Below are positions 25,894-34,832 of a stretch of 48,134 nucleotides of DNA, piece after piece. A program made the translations under genes and the position numbers. Position 1 is the first letter of the stretch. Each line of letters starts with the position of its first letter. The DNA comes from Mycolicibacterium sp. J2 (GTDB lineage Bacteria > Actinomycetota > Actinomycetes > Mycobacteriales > Mycobacteriaceae): the NCBI RefSeq assembly GCF_026240945.1, contig NZ_JAPFPY010000035.1, positions 1-48,134 of the forward strand, given 5' to 3'. Under the pieces are notes generated by a model. It was not told the DNA's origin and did no database searches. It saw nothing but the letters and a program-made list of their open reading frames with translations.

Positions 25894-25915
25894 AATTTAA
25901 TGGTTTTTAGAATAT
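25894..25915 (+). promoter_or_regulatory. Weak AT-rich motif copy before membrane protein
   Basis: About 11 of 22 positions match the reference, but the left half AATTTAA is exact for seven bases. It is upstream of the membrane protein gene and just downstream of the CoA lyase gene. Confidence 0.3.
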
Positions 25916-25949
25916 GACTGTGGTGTGCGCCACCGCAAGGCCCGGTTTT

Positions 25950-26783
25950 CTAGCTGCCCTGTCCCCTGTTGGCGCGCAGGAGAATCCGCGCGGCGCGGTC
26001 GATGACCGGCTTGTCGACCATTTTGCCGTCGACGACGCAGGCCTTGCCCGGGGCCGCCTCGGCAGTGACCTTGCGTGCCCACTCCAACTCGCGCGGCGAC
26101 GGTGAGAATCCCTCGTGTACCGCAGCGATCTGCCGTGGATGGATGCACAACTTGCCGCCGAATCCCAATGCCACCGCATGGTTCACATCCCGCCGGAGCG
26201 GACTCGCCTCGCCGAGATCGGTGGTGACTCCATCGAGTGGCGCCGGCCGCCCCGCGGCGGCCGAGCCGAGCACCACCGCGCTACGTGCATACTGCAGCGC
26301 CGAGGTGTCGTCGGGATCGACGCCCAGTTCGGCGCTGAGGTCGATGCTGCCGAAGGCGGCCCGGACCACCGTGGGTACACCGCAGATCTGCGCGGCCGCA
26401 CAGACTCCCGCGGCGGTCTCGATGAGCACGACGGCGGGAGTTTGCGACGCCAGCCGCTCGGTGACGCCGGCGACATGAGCAGCGCTGTGCGCCTTCGGGA
26501 TCATCACCGCAGCCCGGTGCCGGGCGATCATCTCCAGGTCCGCGTCGCACCACGGGGTGTCGGTGCCGTTGATGCGAACCAGTACCGGCATCCGGGTACG
26601 TGCGAGGTAGTCGTCGACCGCTGCGCGCGCCGCCTCCTTGTCCGCCATCGCCACGGCGTCCTCGAGGTCCAGGACGACCACGTCCGCGCCGCTGTCGATG
26701 GCCTTGGCGAAACGATCGGGGCGGTCACCCGGGACGAACAGGACACTGCGGGCGGTGGCGATCCGTTCGTCGAAACCGCTCAG
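25950..26783 (-). CDS. HpcH/HpaI aldolase/citrate lyase family protein (CoA ester lyase)
   Basis: About 277 residues matching the citrate lyase beta-like/CoA ester lyase family. ARSVLFVPGDRPDRFAKAIDSGADVVVLDLEDAV is the hallmark N-terminus with the metal-binding region, followed by VLIETAAGV and GFGGKLCIHPRQIAAVHEGFSPS. It would cleave or form a C-C bond in a malyl- or citramalyl-CoA-like ester. The start is unclear: a CTG at 26783 overlaps the stop of the upstream gene as CTGA and fits family lengths; a GTG at 26849 would overlap by 70 bases. Last gene of its operon. Confidence 0.8.
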   Translation of the reverse strand: MSGFDERIATARSVLFVPGDRPDRFAKAIDSGADVVVLDLEDAVAMADKEAARAAVDDYLARTRMPVLVRINGTDTPWCDADLEMIARHRAAVMIPKAHSAAHVAGVTERLASQTPAVVLIETAAGVCAAAQICGVPTVVRAAFGSIDLSAELGVDPDDTSALQYARSAVVLGSAAAGRPAPLDGVTTDLGEASPLRRDVNHAVALGFGGKLCIHPRQIAAVHEGFSPSPRELEWARKVTAEAAPGKACVVDGKMVDKPVIDRAARILLRANRGQGS

Positions 26784-28105
26784 TGCAGGACCATCGGCTT
26801 GTGCGCAGCGACGATCTTGTCCACCACGATCTTCGCCGTTTCCGCACACGCCGTGGTACCGCCGTTGGCGTACTCCTTGACACCGTCACCGACGTTCCAC
26901 AGCCCGGCTAACGGCGTCTCATGGCTGAGGTCATAACCGGCAACCGCGCGCTGCGGCGGCCAGTCGTCTCGCGTGATCGCGATGTTCAGAATTCGTGCAC
27001 GGCGGTCGAAATCGTCGATGTTGTCGCGCAGATCCTGCAGCAGCAGTTCGGTTTCGGCGGCCTCGTCGAAGTCACCGGTCGGATTCTTGGGCACCGACGT
27101 TCCGACGTACAGGTTCCATCCTGGCGGCGCCATCTCCGGACACACATCGGTGAAGTTGGCGACGTAGGCCAGTCGGCGCGACTTGGCGAAACTCAGCATG
27201 CCGGGCACCTCGACGAGTCGCTCCTGGCTGGCGAAGTTGACCGAGATCATCGACGTCGGCCGGTCAGCCTTTTTCACCAGATCTTGGTAGTCGGGCGGCA
27301 CGTTATCCGCCCCGATGAGCGCCACGGTGGCGGCCGGTCCGACATCGCTGACCACCACCGGTGCGTCGATCCGCACACTCTCACCATCGCGGGTCACGTC
27401 GACACCGGTCACGGTCGAGCCGTCGGTGTGGATCTTGGTCACCGGCGTGGACAGCCAGATCTGCCCGCCATTGGCAACGATCGCATCGGCGAGCGCACGC
27501 CAGATACCGATGGTGCCCTCCGGGTGGAAACCGAACCGTTTGAAGGCACTCTTGCGCGTGAAATAAGTCAAGAACACCCGGGCCGGCAGGTCTTCGGACC
27601 CGACTGCGAACACCGAGGCGCACATGTTTCGGAAGATTCCGTGCACACCTTCGTTCTTGGTGTACTTGGAAACCCATTCGGCCGTGGATATCTCGTCCTC
27701 GGGCAGGCCGGAGTCGTTGCGCGCGGCACCGATTCCCTTCACCAGCTTGGCACCTTGGCGGGTCAGCTTGCCCAACAGGAAGCCCCAACCGCCGCCGGTG
27801 ACGTCGACATCCTTGCCTGCGATGCGGTAGAGGATCGGCGGTTTGGGCTCGCGGATGTCGAAACGGGCTCCCACCTCACGGCAGGTTTCCTCGGTGATGC
27901 CCCCCACCTCGATGACAATCGCCCCGGTGTTGACCTTGAAACCGTCGATATCGTCGGTGGATGCGCGGCCGCCGACTTTGTCCAGCCGCTCGACAACCAG
28001 GGTGCGATAACCGGCTTTGGTCAGCCGGGCGGCGGTGAACAGGCCACCGGCGCCGGCGCCGATCACCACTGCATCGAATCGGTTGTCTGGTGACGTCATC
28101 GTCAT
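26780..28105 (-). CDS. FAD-dependent oxidoreductase, phytoene-desaturase/retinol-reductase-like
   Basis: A 441-residue flavoprotein with the dinucleotide-binding motif VVIGAGAGGLFTAARLTKAGYRTLVVERLDKVGGRAST at the N-terminus and a C-terminal GLWNVGDGVKEYANGGTTACAETAKIVVDKI, which resembles the second FAD contact of phytoene desaturase and all-trans-retinol 13,14-reductase-like proteins. A reaction on a polyene, ring or steroid double bond is plausible. AAGGAG precedes ATG 28105, which I prefer to upstream in-frame alternatives. It lies 20 bases after the stop of the acyl-CoA dehydrogenase gene. Confidence 0.82.
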   Translation of the reverse strand: MTMTSPDNRFDAVVIGAGAGGLFTAARLTKAGYRTLVVERLDKVGGRASTDDIDGFKVNTGAIVIEVGGITEETCREVGARFDIREPKPPILYRIAGKDVDVTGGGWGFLLGKLTRQGAKLVKGIGAARNDSGLPEDEISTAEWVSKYTKNEGVHGIFRNMCASVFAVGSEDLPARVFLTYFTRKSAFKRFGFHPEGTIGIWRALADAIVANGGQIWLSTPVTKIHTDGSTVTGVDVTRDGESVRIDAPVVVSDVGPAATVALIGADNVPPDYQDLVKKADRPTSMISVNFASQERLVEVPGMLSFAKSRRLAYVANFTDVCPEMAPPGWNLYVGTSVPKNPTGDFDEAAETELLLQDLRDNIDDFDRRARILNIAITRDDWPPQRAVAGYDLSHETPLAGLWNVGDGVKEYANGGTTACAETAKIVVDKIVAAHKPMVLH

Positions 28106-28125
28106 TGTCTCCTTCAGGTCAGTGA

Positions 28126-29286
28126 TCAGTACGAGCGCGGCAGGCCCAGTGACGTCTGTGCCACGTAGTTGAGGACCATCTCCCGGCTCACGGGTGCGGT
28201 GCGCATGAGGCGGGTGATGAACCACAGCTCGGAGAGTCCGTACTCGTGCGCCAAGCCGTTGCCGCCGTGGGTCTGGATCGCCTGGTCGAGCGCGGCCAGC
28301 GCCGCCTCAGAGGCCGAGAACTTCGCGATGTTGGCCGCTTCACCGGCCGACTGGCCGGCGTCGAACTGCTGGGCACTCAAGGCCGTTGCCAGCCGGCTCA
28401 GTTCGACATTGACATGGCATTCGGCGAGCGGATGGGCGACGCCCTGGTGCGCACCGATCGGCGTCGACCACACCTTGCGTTCCTTGGCGTAAGCGACGGC
28501 CTTATCGATGGCGTAGCGCCCCACCCCGCCGCAGATCGCGCCGACGAGGATCCGCTCCGGATTGAGTCCGTCGAACACCTGTCGCAGGCCGTTTCCGGCC
28601 GTGCCGATCAGGGCGTCCTCGCCCACCTCGACGTCGTCGAGGAACAGCGTGAACTGCTTGTCCGGGGACACGATCGCCGTGTCGATCTCCTGGTAGGAGA
28701 ACCCCTTCGCGTCGGTCGGGACGACGAAGAGCGACAGTCGCGACTTCTCTGGCGTCGACAAATCGCCGTCGCGGGCCACCAGCAGCACCGCGTCACACTG
28801 GTCCACAGCCGAGATGTAGTACTTCGACCCACTGATCACCCAGCCGTTGGCGGTCTTTCGCGCCGTGGTCTTGACGTTGTGGCTGTTCGAGCCGGCGTCT
28901 GGTTCGGTGAGCCCGAAGGCCATCTTCTGACTGCCGTCGGCGATTCCGGGCAGCCATGCCCGTTTCATCTCCTCCGAAGCATGGTGGGCCAGGATGCAAC
29001 CGCAGATCGCGGGTGAGATCACCCAGATCAGCATCGGCATGCCGTGGGCTGCGAGTTCTTCGACGACCACGACGGCCTCGGCCATGCCGCCGCCGCCGCC
29101 CCCGTACTCCTCGGGCAGGTGTACACCGAGCAGGCCGGCAGCGCCGAGGTCCTTCCACAGCTCGGTGATGTCCTCGCCGTTGCGCCCGCGCTGCAAGAAG
29201 TACTGCGCGCCATGCCGTTCGGCGATGCCGGCGACGGCCGCCCTGATCGCGGCGTGCTCTTCGGTGTCGTTGATCAATCCGGACAT
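28126..29286 (-). CDS. Acyl-CoA dehydrogenase without C-terminal EGT glutamate
   Basis: The 386-residue protein has FAD motif FGLTEPDAGSNSHNVKT, SGSKYYISAVDQCDAVLLVAR, and the C-terminal QTHGGNGLAHEYGLSELWFITRLMRTAPVSREMVLNYVAQTSLG. The EGT catalytic glutamate is absent from the last part (APVSREM). A Glu in LNPERILVGA is at the helix-G position used by isovaleryl-type enzymes and may serve as base. ATG 29286 is used; GTG 29292 would overlap the upstream stop. It is in one operon with MaoC and crotonase-fusion genes. Confidence 0.88.
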   Translation of the reverse strand: MSGLINDTEEHAAIRAAVAGIAERHGAQYFLQRGRNGEDITELWKDLGAAGLLGVHLPEEYGGGGGGMAEAVVVVEELAAHGMPMLIWVISPAICGCILAHHASEEMKRAWLPGIADGSQKMAFGLTEPDAGSNSHNVKTTARKTANGWVISGSKYYISAVDQCDAVLLVARDGDLSTPEKSRLSLFVVPTDAKGFSYQEIDTAIVSPDKQFTLFLDDVEVGEDALIGTAGNGLRQVFDGLNPERILVGAICGGVGRYAIDKAVAYAKERKVWSTPIGAHQGVAHPLAECHVNVELSRLATALSAQQFDAGQSAGEAANIAKFSASEAALAALDQAIQTHGGNGLAHEYGLSELWFITRLMRTAPVSREMVLNYVAQTSLGLPRSY

Positions 29287-29288
29287 GG

Positions 29289-30500
29289 TCACCGTCCTTC
29301 GAATGTCGGTCGTTGTTTGTCGGCGAACGCCGCGATGGCACCGGCGGCATCGCGGCTGTCACCGGTGAGTTTGATTCCGCGGCTCTCGGCGGCGAACTGC
29401 CCCTGCAGGTCGTGGCGCCAGGTGTCACGCAACAACGCACGCATCGTCGCGAACGCGACGGTGGGCCCGCTGGCCAGTTCGCGGGCGACGGCCGTCGCGC
29501 GGTCCCGCACCTGCGATGCGGGCACGAGCTCGTTGACCAGTCCCCACTCCAATGCCTCGGCAGCCGAGATCGGGGTGTTCCGCAGATACGCCGCGGCCGC
29601 CCGGCGCGGCCCGATCAGGCGGGGCAGGTGGTACGTACCGCCGCCGTCTCCCGACAGGCCGATGCCGGCGAAGGCCGTGACGAAGCGCGCGTCGTCAGCA
29701 GCCACCACGATATCGGCCGCATAGACATAACCCAGCCCACCGCCGGCGACCGCACCGTGGGCAGCGGTGACGATCGGGGCATCGACACGGCTGAGGATCT
29801 CGAAGCCCTCGTGGAACGGTGCCGTCATCGCCCGGAACAGATCGCCGAACTGCTCGGTCCGTCCGTCGAGGAAGTACGAGATGTCTCCGCCGACGGTGAG
29901 CGCGGGACCGTTTCCGCAGATGAGGACGGCACGCACCGTCCGGTCCGACGCGACACGTCGGGCCACTTCGAGCGTGTCGCGACCCATCTGCAGATCGATG
30001 GCGTTGCGCTGCTCGGGTCGGTTCAGGCAGATGGTCGCCAGACCATTGTCGACGCGGTAGTCGATGGTCTTCGGTGGTCCGCTGCCCTCCAGCGCCGCGT
30101 GCCAGGCCGCGGTGTCGGTGAGCTGATGCAGGGCCGTGATCCGCCCCTGACCGTCGAACTCGAGGATATGCACGAACGAGGCGTCCAGCTCGGCACCGGA
30201 CTTGCGCGCCACCCCTTGATAAGAGCCGATGACGGCGAGGCGGCCGTCGGTGAACTCCTGGAACTCCGACGGGACGGCGCGGGCCTTGAAATGCTCACCG
30301 ATCCGCCACCAGAGGTTGGTACGCATCGCCTCGGGCCCGACATGGGTTCCACCCATGTTCAGGGGCATCCCCGCTGCGGCGTGCCCGACGAACTCGGGTG
30401 CCAGGAGCGCATCGAGTGTCTCGCGATCGCCGCCGGCGAGCGCCTCGTAGAGCCGCTGCGCGGTGTGCGCTCGCTGATCCGGTGTGGTGTCAGTTCGCAT
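29289..30500 (-). CDS. Fusion: N-terminal NTF2/SnoaL-like domain and C-terminal crotonase
   Basis: A 403-residue two-domain protein. Residues about 1-130 read as a SnoaL/NTF2-like cyclase or isomerase fold (TAQRLYEALAGGDRETLDALLAPEFVGH, GPEAMRTNLWWRIGEHF and FVHILEFDGQGRITALHQLTD). Residues about 140-403 form a crotonase domain: IDYRVDNGLATICLNRPEQRNAID, ALTVGGDISYF and HGAVAGGGLGYVYAADIVVAA, then GLSGDGGGTYHLPRLIG. The second catalytic Glu position is Asp in GDGGG. The fusion suggests substrate channelling between a cyclase- or isomerase-like step and enoyl-CoA chemistry. ATG 30500 overlaps the MaoC stop by 11 bases. Confidence 0.82.
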   Translation of the reverse strand: MRTDTTPDQRAHTAQRLYEALAGGDRETLDALLAPEFVGHAAAGMPLNMGGTHVGPEAMRTNLWWRIGEHFKARAVPSEFQEFTDGRLAVIGSYQGVARKSGAELDASFVHILEFDGQGRITALHQLTDTAAWHAALEGSGPPKTIDYRVDNGLATICLNRPEQRNAIDLQMGRDTLEVARRVASDRTVRAVLICGNGPALTVGGDISYFLDGRTEQFGDLFRAMTAPFHEGFEILSRVDAPIVTAAHGAVAGGGLGYVYAADIVVAADDARFVTAFAGIGLSGDGGGTYHLPRLIGPRRAAAAYLRNTPISAAEALEWGLVNELVPASQVRDRATAVARELASGPTVAFATMRALLRDTWRHDLQGQFAAESRGIKLTGDSRDAAGAIAAFADKQRPTFEGR

Positions 30501-30942
30501 AGCGCACAATCGATTCGATCACTGCTGCCGGCTTCTGCGCACCCTCCACCTCGATGGTGGTTACCAGCGTGGCCTGAGCCGCGTTGTCCAGGGCACTGAT
30601 CTGGCTGATCACCGACCGCGCACGCACCTTCGCGCCGACCGGGACCGGGGTGATGAAACGAACCTTGTTGAAGCCGTAGTTGATCGCCATGGTGACGTTG
30701 TCGACGCGATAGAGCTCGTGCATGAATCGGGGCAACAGCGACAACGTCAACAAACCGTGGGCGATGGTGCCGCCGAACGGTCCGGTCGCGGCTCGCGCGG
30801 GATCGACATGGATCCACTGGTGGTCGTCGGTGGCGTCGGCGAACGCGTCGACGCGCTGCTGATCCACTGCCAGCCAGTCGGTCGGACCCAGTTCGGTCCC
30901 GGCGGCAGCCTCGAATTCGCCGAGGTTGTCGAACACCTTCAT
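30490..30942 (-). CDS. MaoC family dehydratase (R-specific enoyl-CoA hydratase-like)
   Basis: A 150-residue hotdog-fold hydratase. The motif FADATDDHQWIHVDPARAATGPFGGTIAHGLLTLSLLP carries the Asp and His of the hydratase-2 active site. The remainder, FNKVRFITPVPVGAKVRARSVI, is typical of MaoC. It would hydrate a 2-enoyl-CoA in the pathway. AAGGAGT lies just upstream of ATG 30942. It is second in the operon after the lipocalin-like gene and overlaps the fusion gene. Confidence 0.9.
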   Translation of the reverse strand: MKVFDNLGEFEAAAGTELGPTDWLAVDQQRVDAFADATDDHQWIHVDPARAATGPFGGTIAHGLLTLSLLPRFMHELYRVDNVTMAINYGFNKVRFITPVPVGAKVRARSVISQISALDNAAQATLVTTIEVEGAQKPAAVIESIVRYAN

Positions 30943-30963
30943 GCTCTGAGAACTCCTTTTTCG

Positions 30964-31929
30964 CTATACGTGAGTGCCGACGGGTTGACCGTCGCGCATC
31001 TGGTCCAGGTATTCGGCCATTCCGCCGAAAGCACTGCCGTCGTCGAGGTACCAGCGAATCGCGGCCTCGACGATGCGGGTGCCGGCCACACCGTCGGCGC
31101 CGCGGTGCCGCAACGGAACCGAGCACATGGCCTCTCCACGGAGCCGCCACTGCCGCGACCCTGCGGTCAGCGAGACCTCGATCACGTGCTGGAATCCGTC
31201 GCCGTCGCGCTCGGTGCTGATGGTGATGTCGTCACAGGGATGCATCCGTACACCGTCGAAGACGAAGCCGCCTTTCCGAGCCGATCCATCCGGATCACCG
31301 AAATACGCAGCCATGAAACCGAAGTCACCCGAACAACCATGCAGCCACCGATAGAAGTATGGAGCCTGCCAGGAACGCGGACCCCACGAGTGGTCCCGCA
31401 GCCCGTGGCCACGTACGGTGAACACCCGATCGGCGAGCTCGACGCTGCCGGTCACCACACCCAGCTGTTCGTAGTGATTCGGCGCGAAGGACTGCGCCCC
31501 CGACTCGAACGTCTGCTCGTGGCACGGCGCCATGGCGATGTAGCGCAACTGGATGCGCGCAGCAACCACCGGGCTGGCCGCCAGCGCCGATTTCGGGTCG
31601 CTGAGCGCGCGTGGATCGGACAGTACACAGATGTCGCCGTGGAACCGGACCGCGACGTCCTGCATGGGACTGACCACCTCCACGGACAGACCTCCGGCGC
31701 TCATCGCGGTGTTGCTGGTGACCGCGGGCCGCAGGAACCCGAACCCGACCGTTCCGTCCGGAAGATAGAGGCAGACCGTCCGCTCTCCCCGACCCTCGTT
31801 GGGTCGGTTTGCCAGCCGGACGAAGCCGGCGAGACCGGTGTCGCCGTCGTGGAACTCGAAGTACATCGACTCGTTGAAATCCGATTCCGGGCCGACCGGA
31901 TGGGTGTAGTCGTCCAGCGCGGTGACCAT
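30964..31929 (-). CDS. CrtC/AttH-like lipocalin-type protein (DUF7064/7065-like)
   Basis: The 321-residue protein resembles the hydroxyneurosporene synthase (CrtC)/AttH lipocalin-like group, with GHGLRDHSWGPRSWQAPYFYRWLHG as its most distinctive motif. The N-terminal half (ESMYFEFHDGDTGLAGFVRLANRPNEG) and FGFLRPAV match the same group. No canonical catalytic motif is visible. Proteins of this type occur near isoprenoid and steroid genes; they may add water to a double bond, or just bind ligands. It begins the operon with a strong AAGGAGG site before ATG 31929, divergent from the metallo-hydrolase gene. Confidence 0.7.
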   Translation of the reverse strand: MVTALDDYTHPVGPESDFNESMYFEFHDGDTGLAGFVRLANRPNEGRGERTVCLYLPDGTVGFGFLRPAVTSNTAMSAGGLSVEVVSPMQDVAVRFHGDICVLSDPRALSDPKSALAASPVVAARIQLRYIAMAPCHEQTFESGAQSFAPNHYEQLGVVTGSVELADRVFTVRGHGLRDHSWGPRSWQAPYFYRWLHGCSGDFGFMAAYFGDPDGSARKGGFVFDGVRMHPCDDITISTERDGDGFQHVIEVSLTAGSRQWRLRGEAMCSVPLRHRGADGVAGTRIVEAAIRWYLDDGSAFGGMAEYLDQMRDGQPVGTHV

Positions 31930-32023
31930 CGAGCCGACCTCCTTGGACGTAAGGGAACGTTTTGAATGTGCCTTCGAGGCGCGTCGGCCTGTCCGATGAC
32001 GCCGCCATACGACGCTAACACAA

Positions 32024-32045
32024 TTTTTCTAGTTTCTGTTAAATT
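32024..32045 (-). promoter_or_regulatory. Shared AT-rich operator in divergent promoter
   Basis: On the minus strand the left half AATTTAACA is exact and about 16 of 22 positions match the reference at 13924-13945. It lies between the divergent lipocalin-like operon and the metallo-hydrolase gene, 28 bases before the latter's start, and could control both. Confidence 0.62.
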
Positions 32046-32072
32046 TTGTGGAGGCACAAGCGGGAGGTCACC

Positions 32073-33098
32073 TTGACACAGGCATCAGCTGCGGGAATGC
32101 GTGGCGACACGCAGTCGATCACCGATGCGGTGACGTGCGTACCGCTTCCACTGCCCTTGCCCGATCTCCAGGTGGTCAACGCCTATGTCATCGGTTCACC
32201 GTCCGGAGTGACCCTGGTCGATCCGGGCTGGGCCTACCCGCCCTCGGAAGAGGCGCTGACACGTGCTCTGCACGCGCTGGGCTACGGCGTCTCGGACGTC
32301 GTCCGGATCGTCGCCACCCATCAGCACTGGGATCACTACTCACTCGGTGTCGGGTGGCGAGACCGTTACGGCATGGAACTGATGCTGGGTCGCGAAGAAC
32401 GCCACAGCATCGACGCCTTTCACCGGCAGCCCGACGTGGTGCACCCCGTCCAGGTGGGACTGCTCCGCGAGGCCGGCGCGCCGGCATTGGCCACTGCCAT
32501 CGACGCCCTTCAGTGGGAGCCCTATGAGCGGGATGTGCCGTTCGGAACCCCCGATCGATGGCTCGACGACGGTGATGTGATCGATTGTGGCACAGCACAG
32601 CTGGTGGTGCGGGCGACGCCCGGACACACGCGGGGCCATATCCTCTTCGAGGACTGCGCGGGCGCACAGATGTTCACCGGCGATCACCTGCTGCCCCGGA
32701 TCACACCGTCGATTGCGTTCGAACGGGCGCCGGGACGGCTCCCCCTGCGCTCCTATATCGATTCCCTGCGTCTGGTGCTTCGCCTGCCCGACGCACGGAT
32801 GTTGCCCGCACACGGCAGCACAGCGCGGACCACCCACGCCCGCGCGCAAGAATTGGTGGAACATCATCAGACTCGGCTCCTCGCGGTCGGCGATCTCGCG
32901 GCAGCCGGGAGCGAGACCGCATTCGAGGTCGCCTCGAAGATGCGGTGGACCCGCCGTGAGCGACGCCTTGACGAACTGGACGTGGTGAACCGCATGACGG
33001 CCGTTCTGGAAGTGCAGTCCCATCTGGACCTGCTCGCCGCACAGGGACGCTTGGCCGTCGTCGTCGAGGACGGGGTGCGCCACTTCTCGACGGTCTGA
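32073..33098 (+). CDS. Metallo-beta-lactamase-fold hydrolase
   Basis: The 341-residue protein has the metal motif HQHWDH (THQHWDHYSLG), a further His in RATPGHTRGHILFED, and Asp/His in FTGDHLL, the classical two-metal site. VTLVDPGWAYPP is the usual lead-in. The C-terminal part is longer than in glyoxalase II enzymes. Family members hydrolyse thioesters, lactones or phosphoesters; acyl-CoA or lactone hydrolysis would fit the locus. TTG 32073 is chosen since GGGAGG precedes it by five bases. Confidence 0.85.
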   Translation: MTQASAAGMRGDTQSITDAVTCVPLPLPLPDLQVVNAYVIGSPSGVTLVDPGWAYPPSEEALTRALHALGYGVSDVVRIVATHQHWDHYSLGVGWRDRYGMELMLGREERHSIDAFHRQPDVVHPVQVGLLREAGAPALATAIDALQWEPYERDVPFGTPDRWLDDGDVIDCGTAQLVVRATPGHTRGHILFEDCAGAQMFTGDHLLPRITPSIAFERAPGRLPLRSYIDSLRLVLRLPDARMLPAHGSTARTTHARAQELVEHHQTRLLAVGDLAAAGSETAFEVASKMRWTRRERRLDELDVVNRMTAVLEVQSHLDLLAAQGRLAVVVEDGVRHFSTV

Positions 33099-33104
33099 TC
33101 GCGG

Positions 33105-34832
33105 CTACGCGCCACGAACAGGCCGGCTCGCGGCGGTGATCTGGTGCACGAGGCGATACTTCTGCACCTTGCCCGTCGGAGTGGTCGGCAGGTCCTCGGC
33201 GCGGTAGAACACCACGCGCTTGGGGACTTTGAACCGTGCCAGCTTGTCTCGGCATACCTGGAGAATCTCGCGTTCGGTGATGACATGCCCTGGCACCGGT
33301 ACCACCACCACACAACCGATCTCGCCCCAACGCTCGTCGGTGAGCCCGACGGCGAACACCTGACTGATGCCGGGTTGCCGGGCCAACAGATCCTCGATCT
33401 CCTTGGGCATGACCAGTTCGCCGCCGCTCTTGTAGAGCTCCTTGCTCCGGCCGGTGACCTGGAGGTAACCGTCGGACCGGATTCGTCCCAAATCCCCGGA
33501 TCGCAGCCAGCCGGCACGCAACGTGCGTTCGGTGTCCAGCGGTCGATTCCAGTAGCCCATCATCACGGTCGGTCCCGACGACACCAGTTCGCCTTCACCC
33601 TCGGTGTCGGTGAAGGTCTCGGGATCGACTGTCCGGTAACGGACCAGCGCATCGGTACCCGCAACACCGGCCGCCCCGGCCATCTTGGGCCGCCCCACGG
33701 TCGCGGTGAGATTGTCCAGCGAATCTTCGGGCAGGGTCAGTGTCATGGCTCCGCCGCATTCGGTCATCCCGTAGCCGGTGACGATCTCGGTGACCGCGAA
33801 ATCGGCAACCACCTGCTGCCACAGCCAGCCCGGAGCAGGGGCAGAACCGCAGAGGATGGCCCGAAGAGAGCTGAGATCGTAGGCGCTACGCGCCGGGCTC
33901 TGGACCAGCGCCACGGCCATGGTCGGCACACACAGGATGTCGGAGGCCCGGTGTTTCTCGATGCCGTCGAAGTAGCCTTGCGGGCTGAAGGACGGCTGCA
34001 TGATGAGCGCGCCGCCGACGTACATGACCGCCAGTAATCCTTCGACGTAGCCGAACATGTGATAGCACGGCAACGACGACAGAATTCGTCGCCCGTCCTC
34101 GAAGGCGCGGGTGAGCGCCGATGCGTAGGCCGTACGCAGCACCGCGTCGTGTGATACCACGACACCCTTGGGTGACCCGGTGGTACCCGAGGTGTAGAGC
34201 ATGTCGCCCGGGCCCAACGGGTCGACCACCGGCGCCTCGAACTGCGCGAGGCGATCACGCCCGAACGCCACCAGGTCGCCGATGGACAGCGCAGCGGTCC
34301 GTAGGGCACCACCGGTGTGCACGACCACCACCCCACGTAGCTCCGGAACCTCGTCCGCCTCACGGGGACGCTGCTCGAAGCCGGGGGCGTCCCAGCCCGG
34401 GACGATGCCGTCGAGCATGTGCTGATAGTCGAGCGATCCGAACTCGGACATGGTGATCAAGACCCGGCAGCCGGAGTCGGCCAGGACGAAGCCCAGTTCG
34501 TCCTGTCGGTAGAGATAGTTGAACGGCACGGCGACCGCGCCGGCGCGCGCGATGGCGAACTTCATCGCCACGAACTCGGGGTGGTTGGCCATCACCATGC
34601 CGACCCGGTCGCCGGGGCGGACACCGAGCGCGGCCAGCCCGGCAGCCAGGTCCCGCGATTGCTCGGCGACCTCGCGATACGTCTGTCCTGCCACGTCCGC
34701 GAGCACGAACGGGCGGTGCGGATACTCGGCTGCACAGCGATCGAGCCAGTCCGCCAACGACATCGGCTGCCACACCGGAAACCGGTGCCGCAAGGCGAGC
34801 CGGCGATCGCCGATACCCGGCAGCCCGGTCAT
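33105..34832 (-). CDS. AMP-dependent acyl-CoA ligase
   Basis: The 575-residue product carries LYTSGTTGSPKGVVVSH as phosphate-binding loop, TGYGMTECGGAM as A5, SGDLGRIRSDGYLQVTGRSKELYKSGGELVMPKEIE as hinge and A8 region, and PTTPTGKVQKYRL with the catalytic Lys. The N-terminus MTGLPGIGDRRLALRHRFPVWQPMSLADWLDRCAAEYP fits FadD-like ligases. Its ATG overlaps the stop of the upstream ligase gene (ATGA). Two adjacent ligases suggest two carboxylate intermediates, or one subunit with altered specificity. Confidence 0.9.
   Translation of the reverse strand: MTGLPGIGDRRLALRHRFPVWQPMSLADWLDRCAAEYPHRPFVLADVAGQTYREVAEQSRDLAAGLAALGVRPGDRVGMVMANHPEFVAMKFAIARAGAVAVPFNYLYRQDELGFVLADSGCRVLITMSEFGSLDYQHMLDGIVPGWDAPGFEQRPREADEVPELRGVVVVHTGGALRTAALSIGDLVAFGRDRLAQFEAPVVDPLGPGDMLYTSGTTGSPKGVVVSHDAVLRTAYASALTRAFEDGRRILSSLPCYHMFGYVEGLLAVMYVGGALIMQPSFSPQGYFDGIEKHRASDILCVPTMAVALVQSPARSAYDLSSLRAILCGSAPAPGWLWQQVVADFAVTEIVTGYGMTECGGAMTLTLPEDSLDNLTATVGRPKMAGAAGVAGTDALVRYRTVDPETFTDTEGEGELVSSGPTVMMGYWNRPLDTERTLRAGWLRSGDLGRIRSDGYLQVTGRSKELYKSGGELVMPKEIEDLLARQPGISQVFAVGLTDERWGEIGCVVVVPVPGHVITEREILQVCRDKLARFKVPKRVVFYRAEDLPTTPTGKVQKYRLVHQITAASRPVRGA

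Noticed and set aside
28106..28225. Upstream extension of the FAD oxidoreductase to an earlier start
   Set aside because: The extension would overlap the acyl-CoA dehydrogenase end and lacks a ribosome site; ATG 28105 has AAGGAG and the fold begins soon after.
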